Below are positions 22,166 through 34,760 of a stretch of 64,000 nt of DNA, in pieces; position 1 is the first letter of the stretch, and the number at the start of each line of letters is the position of its first letter. Location: assembly GCF_027595985.1 (NCBI RefSeq), contig NC_073304.1:220944500-221008499 (forward strand). Reading direction: 5' to 3'. The notes beneath the pieces were generated by a model, which saw nothing but the letters and a program-made list of their open reading frames with translations, made no database searches and had not been told where the DNA came from. The position numbers were made by a program, and so were the translations under genes. Source of the stretch: Sorex araneus (lineage: Eukaryota; Chordata; Mammalia; Eulipotyphla; Soricidae).

Positions 22166-23436
22166 AAAACATATTTCTTACAGTATAGTGATTCGTACAG
22201 TATAGTGAAGGTGCTATTGATGTTGGGCCTTGGCACAAGCATCCTACAAGCCACTTCTCTGGACTGAGACCAGTACAGGAGAGGGTATTCTTTGTGCAGG
22301 TAAAGAGTTCACATATGTTGAAGGTCATGGGTACATTCTGTTCCAGTTGCTCAGGAAAATCTACATGTGCCTTTTCTGAAGAAGATCGTACACAGGGCAG
22401 GGCAGAAGAGTGAGACAGGGAAGAATGAGCTGTCCTTGATGTTTCTGGTTGTGGAGTTTCGTCCAAAGATACAGATGTGTGTTCACCCAGATCTGTGTGC
22501 TGCTGCTGACGCTGTTCTGATGGCAATCCCTGTGTGGGGATTGTCGAAGTGATACTTGTTGATATGCTACCTCAGCTTTCTTTGGGGCCTTTGTAGGCTG
22601 ACCTGGAGTCTCTTGCACGATGGAGATATAACTGAACTGCCTTCAGTGACAGTAACATCCTTGTTTATAGGTGGATATGCAACTTTACTCAGGTTTGAAT
22701 GAGGACTCAGAGACGGTGTGATAGGTGTCTCATTTGAGTGTTCTGTAGCACTGGTACTCGTCAGGGTTGCAAGGGTTTATTCTTCACTGTGCATTCTGGA
22801 GTTACAGCCAAATATTGATTTTAACCCCCAGACTGGGTAGAGCTGAAACTTTAGTTGGCCAGATTGAATGAGTCTGCACATGCCCTGATGGTTTTGTCAC
22901 AGTGTGCTCTGTGGGAGTGGTAGTCTTCTTCAGGGTCGCAGAACCTTTGCTCTTCCTACTTGGTTCTGCCGTGATAGTCGTGACATGGGCTGATGATGGA
23001 TGCTGAGTTGATGCTGAAACTGTTTGTTCCAAATGCTCTGGAGCCTGAGGCAAAAGGATATCAGTTGGTAGCTTTGAAAGCTGGGTGAGGGTCTCCTGCA
23101 TAGGTGAAGAAATTTCCATTTCCTCAGCAGGTTCCTTGTCTGGTGAAAGCTGAGTTTGAGTCTGTCCTGAATGTAGAACTACCCTCTCACTCTGGAACAT
23201 CTGTGTTTCTGAAGTGGTTGAAGATACAATCTGCCTGCCAGATAATTCCATGTTCTCAGAGAGGCCTGGAAATGAAGCCAGGACCTCCTGAGATGGAGAT
23301 GATTCATCCTCCTGGGGAGATCCAGGAAACAGAGTTGGGTTCTCCTGGAAGCCTGGAGATTGCACTTGGCTCTCTTGGGGAACAGACTGTGATGCTATCA
23401 TCTCAGGGTGCTCTGTAGACTGAGCTGCGTTTTCTT

Positions 23437-23624
23437 TTTTTCTTTTTTTTTTTTTTTTTGCTTTTTGGGTCACACTCAGCAATTCTCAGGGGTTACTCCT
23501 GGCTTTGCACTCAGGAATTGCTCCTGGCAGTGCTTGGGGGACCGTATGGGATGCCAGGGATCGAACCCGGGTCGGCCGCGTGCAAGGCAAACGCCCTACC
23601 CGCTGTGCTATCGCTCCGGCCCTA
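23437..23624 (-). mobile_element. SINE I, full length, inside the LRRC37-like exon
   Basis: Near-consensus antisense copy with a long T run. The flanking 14-bp duplication is agctgcgttttctt (23423-23436) and agctgcattttctt (23625-23638), with one mismatch. It is in the coding strand's sense orientation. Confidence 0.95.
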
Positions 23625-25561
23625 AGCTGCATTTTCTTGTTGGAATAAAAATATTTGAGAATCATTCGAAGGCTCATCTGTAGTCAAGTCCTCCTGAGAG
23701 ACTGAATGTTGCGGTGGGGTCTCTTTCTGGGTTACAGATCTGGTTGTTGCAGTAGTCTGTAGAGGACGAGCTGAGACCGGATCCTGAACAAATGGTTTAA
23801 TCTCAGGGTGCTCTAGTGAGTTTTTTGGGATCTCCTGGGAGACTGCATAAGTGTTCACCTCAGGAAAATCTGGAGTCTGAGCAATGGCCTCTTGTTGACC
23901 TGGCGTAGCTTCAATCTTTTCAAGGCTGACTGCAGGGTGATCAGAGTCTTCCTCATGGACCCCGAACCTAGAGAAAGTGTCATTTTAGATAACACTGATT
24001 GTGGTTGCTGAGCTTCACCCAGATCTAGAGGTGACGCTGTGACATTCTGATGTACAGATTTAGCTACAGGATCCATAGTTAACTCTGTAGACAGATCTAC
24101 ACTTTGTGCACCTTGGAACCTCACTGTCAGCTTGGATTCTTAAGTGGGCCCTCCTGCTGAATTTGAGAAGACTGAAGTCCTTCAGACTGTGTCGGGACTT
24201 CCTGATTGACTGAAGAAAGTATGAAATGATTCCCTCATCATTTCAGAGGGAGTTGAATACAGATCTGGGCCATCTTGTTGCAGTGCCAAAAGTCCCAGCT
24301 TTCCTGTGGAAACCAGAGAGTTGGCTGGGGTCTCTCACTGGGGTGGTGAAGTTGTGCTAACCCTCTGAGCCTCAGATTTAACTTTGGGCAATGTCAGAGG
24401 CAGAGGTTGATCCCGACTCACAACAGAATCTGTTGACACATCAGGTTCTGGAGGATAAGTTATTTCATTAGAGAGCCCTAGATTTTGATTTGTGGTTCCC
24501 TTTTTGGGTAAGGGGGCGGGGCCTCATTCGGGGTTAAAGATTCCATATTATAAAGAGGGGCTGAGTGTGTTGTAGCCTGCTGCCCATGTGGAGAATGCCC
24601 TGCTACTGTACTGGGGTGCACTGTTACGGCAACAACCACGTTGGCAGATTCAATCACGACACTGGGGATGTGTGAAGGTGAAGCGTGAGGGGGTCTTGGT
24701 GAAACTGTCATCTTCTGATTCTCCAGAGTCTGGCTTGGGAATGCTTCGTAAGTCTGAGCTGGAGAGTTTGGAGTTTTAGGAGAGGTGCCTGGCTGAGTTG
24801 AAGAAATGACTACCTCAAGATGTTCAGGAATCTTAAGCATGACGTCCTGCTGGGTTGCGGAAGATAAACCAGTTTTAGTGGTCTCAGACTTGTTACTTTC
24901 AGGTTTCTTACGATGAGCCTTATACCTCTTTGCAGTCTGAGGTAGCAACTGATAACTTTTGGAAATTTTAGGTGCTGATAAAGAAAACTTGGATGACAGG
25001 GAGCCAGTTCCAGATAGAGGGTGGAGCAGATCCCCTTGAGTGGTTATGAAGGTAATCATGAAGGTTCTCTACAGGCTGGGATGATTCTTGCTCCATAGTA
25101 GAAAAGCTTTTCTCTGGGTGCTCTGGTCCTTGAGTCTGCACTTCATGTAGGACAGAAGGTTCCCCGAGCACTGTGAGGTCGGTGCTTTCATATGATGAAA
25201 ATGTAGTCTTTGTCCTGGCTCAAAACCTGGCTCAGAACCTGATGCCCATCAGGTACAGAACTCAGCTCCGCATATCCCATGTGTGGGATAGCTTCTTGTT
25301 CCCTGAAGGCTCACTTGTCGGTGAGCCTCTAGATGCTCCATGAGGAATGGAGTCAGGGATCAGAGACGCCTTTACCTGCACTGTCAGGGAATCCTCCAGA
25401 CAACCGTGAAAACCTGATGTGCTGCTTCTAAGGTTCTCTTGAACAAGCTCCCTTTCTACCTCAGGGCTCAAATCTTGTCCCTGTACACCAGAATTTAATC
25501 TGTGGGGACTCTGGGTGGGAGAAATGGTAACTGTATCAGGGCAGGGAATATCCAAGGCAGT

Positions 25562-26205
25562 GCAGAATTGAAGGGAAGCTATACTAAGCTATAATAAGCT
25601 ATACTAAGATTATTCAGGGTGCCTCAGAACCCTATGCAGACTTCACAGGGAGGTTGATGGAAGCCATAGAAAAGCAGGTGAAGGGTAAGGAAACTCAGGA
25701 GCTTCTGTCAAAAGAACTGGCCTTTGAAGATGCTAATGAGGATTGCCAGGACGTGCTGTGCCCCATTAAGGAGGAGGAGGAGGACATTATGGGGTACTTT
25801 AAGGCATGTGGGAATGTTGGTTCTATCAAGCACCAGGCACCTATGAATGCTGTTGAGGCCTATGCCATACAGAGGACAGATCAGGGCAAATGTTTTAATT
25901 GTGGGAGATCAGGCCACTTCCATAAGGACTGCAGGGCACCTCCAAACAGTGCCACTGTGAGAATACCACCTGGACCTCGTCCATGATGTTGTAAGGGAAA
26001 ACATCCATTGGGCCAGAGATTGTCCCTCCCATCTTGGCGTGGCTGGTGACCCCAATTCGGGAAACTTACAGTGGGGCCGGCCCCAGGCCCCACAAAATCA
26101 GGGAACATTCCCAGCTCTAGACATTCCCTTCTCCACAACGTGTAGCATCAAAGTTCCAGGAAGTAGATTCACTGCAGGGCCTCCTCTTAGCCTAGAGATT
26201 GTTTA
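25562..26205 (+). pseudogene. ERV gag fragment (capsid C-terminus and nucleocapsid), antisense in the LRRC37-like exon
   Basis: The plus-strand frame from about 25612 to 25986 contains QGASEPYADFTGRL, a good match to the retroviral capsid major homology region. An acidic stretch follows, then a CCHC zinc knuckle, CFNCGRSGHFHKDC (C-x2-C-x4-H-x4-C; residues 80-93 counted from 25654). This knuckle binds genomic RNA in packaging. The frame stops at 25984; a second knuckle-like CCKGKH region follows but is broken. Downstream sequence to about 26205 is degraded and may be gag-pro spacer. The flanks on both sides return to the minus-strand LRRC37-like frames, so this is an insertion of roughly 640 bases without LTRs. 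It is class II (betaretrovirus-like) by the two-knuckle layout; I cannot tell which provirus it came from. Confidence 0.82.
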
Positions 26206-27178
26206 TTCTCTTCAAGGCTCTCTGCAGTGCGAATTAGATTTAGGGTTTCAGGCTGGCTTGATGTTTCACCCTCATTGGTGACTCTTGGAGTTCTGGTAAT
26301 CTGCAGATAGGCAGGTTTGATGGTGACAGAAGATATATTTGAAAGATGGGCTTCTTTCTGGATTGCAGACAGCTCATTCTTTGGATGCTGCAGTAAAGAC
26401 TGCACTACCAGTTTCAGGCATGACTCTGAAGGCTGAGCTTCCACCTCCTGAGGCACTGGAGATCCCCCTTCCTCAGCAGCCAATGTAGGCTGAACTAGGG
26501 TTTTTGGCAGGACTGAAGCAGTATGACCCTCTTCAGGGGTACTGGACAGCAAATCTGAGTCCTGAACTAAAGAGGGTTTTGTTTCTAGGAGATACTGGAA
26601 GTGCAGCTGGGGTCTGTTGTGTGCTTGCTGAAACTTCAGCTTCCAGGGCCTTAAAGGGAAGCTGTTCTATCTTTTCAGAGGGTTCTGGATGCTGGGACTG
26701 GGGTGAAAAGGATTCAATCTTGTGAGGGATCTGTGGATGTTGCTCTGAACCTCCCAGTACATCCAAAGTTTCACTCTACTCAGGATAAGATATCCATACC
26801 AGAATCTAAATAATCATTCTGCATTTGCTGTGGCAGACGATGGGGTCTCTTAGAATTTCTTGGAGTTCCAACAATTTTAGCGGCATGGTGACGGCCAACT
26901 AGACCCTCCCTCCTGTTTTCAGGAGAAATAATGAAGTTTAGTACTTTTGGAATCTGTGCACTAGAGGTGGAGCAGGCATTTCAAATGTCTGGTCTTCAGG
27001 TTGTTCTAGATCTACAGTTGGAATTGTGCTTGTCCCTCTAGGAGACAAATCTAGAGGTGGACTCTGATCCTGAGTCCATCTTATCATTGGATCAACTGGG
27101 AGCCTCTGATGTGTTGCCAGCTTGTCATTCAAACCCTGGTGTGGAATGGCAAATCGATGGGATGTAGAGGGTAATTCT

Positions 27179-27377
27179 GGGTTTTTGTTTTTGTTTTTGT
27201 TGTTGTTTTGCTTTTTGGGTCATACCCAGCGATACACAGGGGTCACTCCTGGCTCTACACTCAGAAATCACCCCTGGCGGTGCTCAGGGGACCATATGGG
27301 ATGCTGGGAATCGAACCTGGGTCGGTCGTGTGCAAGGCAAACGCCCTACCCGCTGTGCTATCGCTCCAGCCCCCTAC
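27179..27377 (-). mobile_element. SINE I, full length, near the 5' end of the LRRC37-like exon
   Basis: Perfect 13-bp target-site duplication agagggtaattct at 27166-27178 and 27378-27390. The T run is interrupted as (gtttttt)n. Confidence 0.96.
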
Positions 27378-27696
27378 AGAGGGTAATTCTTTACCTGAAT
27401 CTTCATCCAGGGTGGGAATGAAACTCTTAAACTTCTGTGGCGGTAACAACATCCGGGGAACAGTTGAGGTGAAATGGTGATGAAAAAACCCGGACTTGGT
27501 CTGGAGTTGAAGGGCATGAGGCAATTCAGGTGCAAGAACACGGGAAGGTGAAATCCAGGGCTTGGAGGGCTCTGAGGGGTTGGGTATCAGCAGGACTGGG
27601 TGCAGGACCTGCTTCAGGATCAGAGGTCCCTGCATCAGCAACCACATTGGTCACCACATGAGGAGACATGAGACATAGGACATATAGCTGTTGCCA

Positions 27697-30600
27697 ATGA
27701 TGTAGGCAGGTAGATAGGGAAAATCCCTGGGCAATGAAAATTTAGATTTAACAGTTAAGCTGACAGGGCTTAACTTTGCCCTGGGGACTGCTCCTTCCTT
27801 TCTCAGTATATCAGTTTTCTCCCTGCCATTTTTGAAGGGTTAGATCGATCAATCAACTACAGACGTGTGCACATGTAGTGGTGTTTTTTTAGTCAGTTCA
27901 TTGTCTGTCTGTCTGTCTGTCTGTCTCTATGTTGTATACTCGAGTGTTGGAGCCAGAGTGAAAATCAGTAGTAAAAATTAGACCTGGGGAAGCAGGATCA
28001 CCACAAGAGATCAAAGTGATATGCAGTCCAGCAATTTAAAGGGTCAAAGAGGTGCTTTTTGGAACTTGTTAGACCAGGTTTAAACAAAGATTTCTTATGA
28101 GAATGTTGAGCCTACAGAGAAAGCAAAATTCTCAATCTAGATTTCTTATTGTAAGAAATGGCTATTAAAATGGCTATTAAAAGTTGTAATTCTTCTGAAC
28201 TTCAGAATCTGTACTATCTAGGAAGAGCTGCGGAAGTAAAACTAAAACTAAAGTGAAATAAGAGTTCAGAGGATGCAAGGCTTTATCTTACAAGCCTCAG
28301 CCAATCTTAATGAGGAATTTAGCTGTTTTACAAGTAACAGAGGTACAGAAGCTATCAAAATTATGTTTTCTTATGTTTCCATAAACATTGACAGTCCAAG
28401 TGTTTTTTCTATGCTATATCAAAGTTTGGTTAAAAACAAAAAACAAAAAACAAAAAAACAAAGGGTTCTTTCTGTGTCTGAAAGCATGTTTGTATTGTGG
28501 AATTGTTAAAGTTAGAAAGCTCATGATTTGAAATAACTAAGGTACAAGAACTATTGAACTTAAGCCAAAGAAGGTTTACTCATGTTTCATAAAAATTGAT
28601 GGTTTTAAAAAAATCGATGGTCTTATGCTGTTGTGTCAATGTACATATGCGTCTGCAATGGATTATTAGAATGTGAGCTGAAATAATTGTGGAAAAACAG
28701 GTTCAAAGAGTAATGGTTTAGTTAAAATATGAGTTTCTAGAGGTATGAATTTGGTTGCAAAACTTATCCTACTGTATTTTATTTGATCTCTGAGACTTTT
28801 GGTAACTAAACTTTCTAGAGATACTTAGCAAAGAATTATAATAGATTAATCTCAGGTGTCAGTCTGATAGTCTGAAGCCATAGCATTGCGCCTAGGTTAA
28901 AGCTTGAGATAAGAATGGAGATTTTTGTGGAAAATGTGGGAACTTTTACTGACTATTGTTAATCAGACTGGCTGTTAATCAGTCTGTCCAGTACATAAAA
29001 ATGCATGTTATTATTCTGATAACTTTATTCCATGCAAAGTTTTGTCACCAGGTATCAACTTGACCTTCAGAGACCTTCATACACAAGTGTGAAATCTTGT
29101 TCTAGTACCTTTTTGGTAGAATCTATGAAGACGATATTGGATGGATTATCTGGACTCCTATTACAGTGCTCTTAGGGAATAGAATTCTTCAAAAGTTGCA
29201 GGAAATCAAAGTTTTTTCAAATGTGATTAAATGGTTTAGACATGTTTTACTCTACACTGGACTTCTGGTACAGTGCTCTTATTAATGGGAAGTCAAGGTT
29301 TTCGACATGGGATTGAATGGGTTAAATATGATGTTAAATTGTATACTTTATCTCTACCGATTTTAGCTTCTTTGACTAGGACCCACAACAAATGGGTGTA
29401 TTGCATCTCATTGTGAGTAAAGTGAAATGTTTGCTTTTCTCTTCTTTTGTACCTTCAGTATGTTTTTGATGCTTCATGGCACTATGTTGGTTTGCATAAA
29501 TCCAGATAAAAGTCTTTCCTCTCTGTAATAGGGTCTACCCCTCTGCAGACAGGAAAATCAGTTATGGGACCCCAAAGCCCTCTTTCAGGGAAACAGTCAA
29601 GGGATTGGTCTAAATGACAGGAGCAGGTATTTAACAGGTACTGTTTCAAGGACTCTACAAACCTCAGGGAGACCCTAGAGGCCGGCTGGCTCAAAGAAAG
29701 AATGGAAATCACCACTGCTATGGAGAATGAGGAATCCGGAAATCTGTGTGACTGACACAGCCTGGGCCTACTCTTAGCATCAAGAAAAACCCTGGAGACC
29801 AGGATCTCTCCCAGCCCTGAAGAAGGAGGGGATGGACTCCTTTCTGCCAGGATGCCTCTATGGAAAATGAGGCCCAAGGCCACCTCCAGTTCAACCTGAA
29901 GACTTGAGGCCATCCAGTTCATCGTGGGACAGGTCAGGCCTGGGTAACTCTGACGTGACACATAAGATTAATGCCATTATTGGTGTTTCCTGTCTTTAGC
30001 CAACCCCCAGGACTTCTCAGTAAATAACTGGGGTACCCCAAATGGAGAGTTCTCCAATCTTGCTGTATTTATGCAAAGGAACAAGTCAGATTTGTTAAGC
30101 CATTAGGCAAATTTTAAAATGAGGGTGGAGAGAAAACCATGTTTCTGTAACTTGCTTTTTAAAGAATCAGATTCAAATTCTACAGAGTGATCTAGTAAAT
30201 GTATTCTAATCTTGATCTAAAAGGTATCCCCTTTGGGTAATTCAGGTAAAATGTGTTTTACCAACTGGAAAGTAAGCAGCCTAGTCTTTGGGACTCAATG
30301 TTGAACAAGCTGTCACTAGTCTGACCAGGGTATTGGAAGCCAGAGCTTTAGTAGGGGGAACCTCAGCTCAAAGTGCAGAATTAATTGATTTCCCCCAACT
30401 TGTCAATTGGCTATAGTGCCAAGAGTGGACATCTAAACTGGTTCTAAGTATTCAATTTTAGTTCTATGAACACAGTCATTTGGAGAGAACTAGAATTTTT
30501 TTTAACAGCTCTTAATTCTCGTCCATCATGGGATTAATACCCCATCCAGAGAATACTCATATAAGATACTCTGCAAAAGAGGAACAATAGGCATTGGAAC

Positions 30601-31374
30601 AAGGTTTTCAAAAGGAAATTGACAGATAAAGGGTTACACTAAGCTTCCAACATGGGAAGAGATTGCTTTAATAACACTGGTGAAAGCCTTCATTCATGGG
30701 GAGGAACTCAGAACTGTGCTTTCTGTGCCATTACTGAACCTAGTGGAAAACCTGGGCCTCCTTTCCTAACACTTGTTCAGCGTCAAGGAACTTACCAAGG
30801 AGAGGATTGGCAGCTTGACATGCAAATGATCAAACGCTCATATTCAAGGTATAAATATCTACTGATTCCAGTTGATAGCTTCAGTGTATGGGTAGCTTTT
30901 CAAATCTGAGAAGTAGCTTGGTGCTTCTATGCCACTAGAAAAATCTGGATATAAGCCATTTTCTATCAACCATGGGTGAAGCAGTTATTCCTTTCCATTG
31001 TTTTTATGACAGAAATAGGTATGGCATTATATTGCTTTGGTTTCTGTTGCTTTAACTCTTAATGTTTCCTAAGACAGCAAACTATTCTGTCCTTACTAGG
31101 TCAGAAAGGACCTTCCACATCTCCAGGGTCTAATCATTTCAAAGTGCCATCCCTCAGTCTAATTGATCTGATCTTGTCTTTCAGATAACTTCAGGAACCC
31201 AACCAGTTCATTGCCTGGGGCCCACTAAAACTAAGGTAGCATGAGGTTTCACCCCTTGTGCAGGCAGGGCCAGCGCCCCTTTGTCAGCATGAAGCAGCTC
31301 CAGAAGATGGACCTTCAGCCATTTTCCCTTAAAGATTTAAGGTGGTGAAATCTCTGAGGGGGGCGGGGGGGATA
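27697..31374 (+). mobile_element. Class I (gammaretrovirus-like) ERV internal region with partial 5' LTR
   Basis: At 27697 tgatgtaggcaggtagatag and about 60 following bases match the start of the LTR at 31375, so this is the remains of a 5' LTR. From about 27760 the sequence is related to 18840-19800. Integrase sequence is readable at 30652-30909. A G-rich purine run (gaggggggcggggggga) at 31356-31371 sits where a polypurine tract should be. I see no intact gag, protease, reverse transcriptase or env. Small (gtct)n and A-rich runs lie at 27905-27925 and 28434-28460. Confidence 0.65.
30652..30909 (+). pseudogene. Gammaretrovirus-like integrase remnant
   Basis: An 85-codon frame contains QRQGTYQGEDWQLDM and RYKYLLIPVDSFSVW. 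These resemble the start of the retroviral integrase catalytic core: GEDWQxD with the first acidic catalytic residue, and YKYLLxxVDxFSxW with the second strand and its Asp. In class I ERVs this sits in the C-terminal part of pol. The frame ends after that strand and the second and third catalytic acids are not readable in frame. It lies about 470 bases before the 3' LTR, which is short for a provirus with env, so env is largely deleted. Clearly non-functional. Confidence 0.75.
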
Positions 31375-31967
31375 TGATATAGGCAGGTAGATAGGGAAAA
31401 GCCCTGGGCAATGAAAATTTAGATTTAACAGTCTCTGGGAAGGAGAATCTTAAGACTTGCAGATTCAAGAAAACAAAAGACCCAGAGGAAACCATCAGCA
31501 GACCCTGAGGATAATGGGCCCCTCCCCAGGAAGTTTCCCAAAGAAGGCCATCAGCACTCCCAACCTCCCTGGTAACCTTAGCAAGGAACTTTTACCTGGA
31601 AAGAAACCCCACGTGGGGGCAGGTTGAAGAAACCCTATAAAAGACACCTTGAACAAAGGAAGCTGCCTGAGCCCCTGTGCTGCTTGTGCCCACGTGGCCG
31701 AGCACATGTGTCGCCCAAGCACATGTGTTGCCCGCATCTCCCCTCTTGAGATGTGTACTTTCATGCTTTCATACTTTTGTGTCTAAAGCTCGGTTATGTG
31801 TCGGGGCTTCCTCCACCCTTGGAAAAGACCCCGTTCTCTCTTGATCGCGTTACTCTTACCTGTCTCTCCCTTTCTTTTATCCCTTCCTCCTATCCTCAGA
31901 AATCTCTGAATAAAATCAATTTACTTCACTGCTTGTCTTCTCCTGAAATTCTTTACCGCAAGTGAGA
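31375..31967 (+). mobile_element. Class I ERV 3' LTR
   Basis: Begins tgatataggcaggtag after the purine tract. It has a TATA box (ccctataaaaga at about 31632), a pyrimidine-rich R/U5 and a poly(A) signal (gaataaaatcaatttactt at about 31906). The 3' boundary is uncertain; about 100 bases of GC-richer sequence follow. Confidence 0.72.
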
Positions 31968-32640
31968 CAAGAACCCAGTAACCCTGGGTCCCGGGTGGTA
32001 GAGGCGGTTGGGGAGAAAGTGACAGTCGAGTCACCTGTGGGGCCCACCGACATCACCAGGACATGACACGTGGATTAACTGGAGAGACATAGTCCAAGCG
32101 ACTAGGGCGCTGGCGTCCTGACCTGAGGCCAGCCATTATGGCAGCCTGGAGATGCATGCGCGCACACTTAGGCACTGCTTGACCTTAGCAACTGCAAGCC
32201 CCTCCCCCGAGCACCTTTATGCCGCCTTTAAGCAGCCTTTATTGGGTCCAGGCAGAGCCTGGTCCCTGTAAACAGCAGGAGCCAGGCTTTCCTTCCTCCC
32301 TGGCAGGCACAAAAGATGTTCAATCAGGTCCTCTTCCCACCCCCTCCGCCCACCCCCAGCTTCCCCTCCCCACCCCTGCCAGCCAAACAGGACTGGGACT
32401 GCCAACTACTCTGGGCCTAGCCCCATGGTGGAGGTGAGGAGGGGAAGGAACAGTGTGTCCCTGGGTGGGCACGCTGGCGAATTCAACAGTACTAGTCCAC
32501 TTGTGGTGGTCTTGGTGCGTCCTCCTCACTACTGAAATCCGAGACACATTCTTCCACCCCTTGGCCATTCTGCTTCCAAGAAAGCTAGCTGACCTGCAAA
32601 AGGAGCACTACTTAGGGTGGATGGGGGTTCACAAATGTTC
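31968..32640. other. Unassigned GC-richer DNA
   Basis: It could include an ERV leader just after the LTR (about 31970-32060). The rest has no recognised domain or repeat. The ORFs here are proline- or glycine-rich and unsupported. Confidence 0.4.
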
Positions 32641-32651
32641 TCATTTCCTTT

Positions 32652-32845
32652 ATGTTTTTTTTTGTTTTTTTTTTTTTTTTGCTTTTTGGGTCACACCCGG
32701 CGATGCACAGGGGTTACTCCTGGGTCATGCACTCAGGAATTACTCCTGGTGGTGCTCTGGGGACCATATGGTATGCTGGAAATCGAACCCGGGTTGGCCA
32801 GGTGCAAGGCAAATGCCCTACCCGCTGTGCTATTGCTCCAGCCCC
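32652..32845 (-). mobile_element. SINE I, full length
   Basis: Perfect 14-bp target-site duplication ttctcatttccttt at 32638-32651 and 32846-32859. Near-consensus. Confidence 0.96.
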
Positions 32846-33424
32846 TTCTCATTTCCTTTGAACTCTCAGTATCTCTGATTATTTATCAGTCTCCGAGAGA
32901 GGGGATAGCATGGAATCAATGACCCAAAATTTTCTGAAGGAAAGATCTGGGGCCATAAACAGTTTATTCTGGGAGACCGACCTTAAACTGAATGAACACT
33001 CATATACACTCCTTTACACAGGCCTGGGGAAAATCCCCCTGTCTTGCATGGAGCTCAACATTAACCATAGAGAAAAAGTAGCAAGCCCCTTTCTAGAGGG
33101 CTGCCTGCCTTTCTAGCACTCCTAGAGAAACCACTGAAGACCCTAACATCAGAATGTAACAAGACTCTCTTGCCATACTGTGACTAGCACCCAATTTACT
33201 TTCTTCACAGTCCTTCTCATCATTTTCAGTTCTCATTATCTCACACTTCTAGAATATAAATTCAGTGAGAAGGGGCTTCCTCCCAGTGTCTAATTGAGTA
33301 GAGAGCTTTGAATGGAGTTGGTTCCAAGAGTGGCCTCATTTAGGGATGGATGTTAGTTTTCTGAATTCTTTGGCATTAGTACTAAATGTCTTCTCACGTT
33401 TCACAGTAAGGTGGACGTTTTTTG

Positions 33425-33560
33425 TTTGTTTGGGGGCCACACCTGTAGGTGTTTGAGGTTGCTCCTGGCAGTGCTCTGGAGGCCATGCAGTGGCAGGTAT
33501 CAAACCCAGGTCTCCCTCACGCACAGTCCATGCTCTAGCCTGATGAACTGTGTCTCAGGC
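33425..33560 (-). mobile_element. SINE I, antisense, diverged
   Basis: Starts tgtttgggggccacacctg, ends tctcaggcccc. The B-box side is altered. Confidence 0.7.
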
Positions 33561-33846
33561 CCCTAAGCTAGTCTTGTTAAGACTCCATTGTAGGTGTTTG
33601 AATTTTCTTGATGAGTTTGATTTAACTATTTTAAAAATTATTGTTCAAAACTAGGTCAATAGTTCAAACAATTGAGTCCTTCAGTAAGCTCCTCAAAAGT
33701 CCTATCTTCCACAGCTATTTGACCACTTTCTGAAATAGAGTTAACAGAGATCAATTCAAAATAATTGTCTAAAATGACCTTTCTCTGAAGGTAGTACTCA
33801 ATGATATTAGGTGTGTTCTTCCTTTATACATCAAATAATTTTATTT

Positions 33847-34029
33847 ATTTTTTGCTTTTTCGGTCATGCCCAGCGATGCACAGGGGTTATCCAGTCTCAT
33901 GAACTCAGGAATTACTCTTGATGGTGCTTGGAGGACCATACGGGATGCTGGAAATCTAACCTGGGTGGCCGAGTGCAAGGCAAACACCCTACCCGCTGTG
34001 CTATCGCTACAGCGACACCGCCCCCCCCC
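33847..34029 (-). mobile_element. SINE I, antisense
   Basis: Flanked by the duplication aataattttattt (33834-33846 and 34030-34042). The head side ends in a C run, accgcccccccccc, an unusual expansion. Confidence 0.92.
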
Positions 34030-34114
34030 AATAATTTTATTTTGAAAGCATAAAATAAGAGCACTTTCCTTTTCAATGCAGACATTAAGTTTGGTTCTTT
34101 TTGTTTCTCTGTTT

Positions 34115-34425
34115 TGAGCCAGACTCAATGCTGTTCAAGAATTTTACCCACTTAGAACTTGGGAGTCACTCCTGGCAATGCTGTGCTGAGCTGGAACTGA
34201 AACTATGCATCCTGCATGCCAAGAGTGTACTCAGTCTTCTGAGCTATCTCTCCCACCCACTGCTTCTTGTACTTCTTTTATATTTTGGGTGTAGGGATCA
34301 TATCCTCTGGTACTCAGGGGCTATTTCTGGCTCTGTGCTCCCTGGTGGTGCTAGAGGGGACCACATGCTGTGCCAGGGATATGCAAGGCAGGTACCTTGG
34401 CTCCAGTACCATCTTCTTAAGCCCT
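34115..34425 (-). mobile_element. Two adjacent diverged SINE I copies
   Basis: The first ends at ctgagctatctctcccacccac (about 34258). The second begins ttttgggtgtagggatcat and ends tccagtaccatcttcttaagccc. Both are in the same orientation. Confidence 0.65.
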
Positions 34426-34664
34426 GAATGGTTCTTAAAGGTTCTTATAGTTGATAGAAATTTTACTAGATGACCAACGAAGTCACTTTTACTAGAAGAA
34501 CTGCCCAGACTACAAGGCTGAAGTCAACCCAGCGTCAACTCGTGTAACAATATAAGATCTCTGACAACTTAAAATTTCTAAGACTGCAGGTATATAGAAC
34601 AAGGAGAGCAATTCTGTTTGTGGATTCTCTACTGATTCTTCAGTTTCCTTCGAGGAAAAAATAT

Positions 34665-34712
34665 AAATAATATATATATGTATATATATATGTATGCATG
34701 TATGTATGTATA

Positions 34713-34758
<46 letters not shown>
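34665..34758. repeat. (TA)n / (TATG)n microsatellite
   Basis: Alternating ta with gtatg interruptions, at the left end of a duplicated block. A similar run is at the left of the second block copy (39078-39115). Confidence 0.95.

Positions 34759-34760
<2 letters not shown>

Larger units (their letters stand above)
22170..27660 (-). pseudogene. LRRC37-like large first exon, decayed
   Basis: Minus-strand reading frames in order from 27647 to about 22200 give Pro/Thr/Ser/Glu-rich protein with the imperfect repeats I associate with LRRC37 proteins: modules such as SPMQETLTQLSKLP, PEHLEQTVS, LKKTTTPTEHTVT and VTIKPAYLQITRTP. The segment ends near 22320-22230 with a cysteine-rich NICELFTCTKNTLSCTGLSP, matching the N-terminal cap before the leucine-rich repeats in this family. 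LRRC37 proteins are large membrane proteins of poorly known, testis-biased function. Here the frame changes repeatedly (open stretches start at 27647, 27132, 26766, 26552, 25555, 25171, 25059, 24124, 23858, 23482, 22618 and 22526 in all three frames). An antisense ERV fragment and two SINEs are inserted. No downstream LRR exons are recognised to the left. I call it a pseudogene; a gene with sequencing errors is less likely given the number of breaks. Confidence 0.8.

Noticed and set aside
23481..23625. tRNA-like B-box sequences in SINE copies considered as real tRNA genes
   Set aside because: No complete cloverleaf can be formed; the copies continue into the SINE body and poly(A).
29482..29961. 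159-codon minus-strand ORF inside the class I ERV
   Set aside because: Antisense to the ERV and without a recognised domain; probably a shadow of decayed pol or env.
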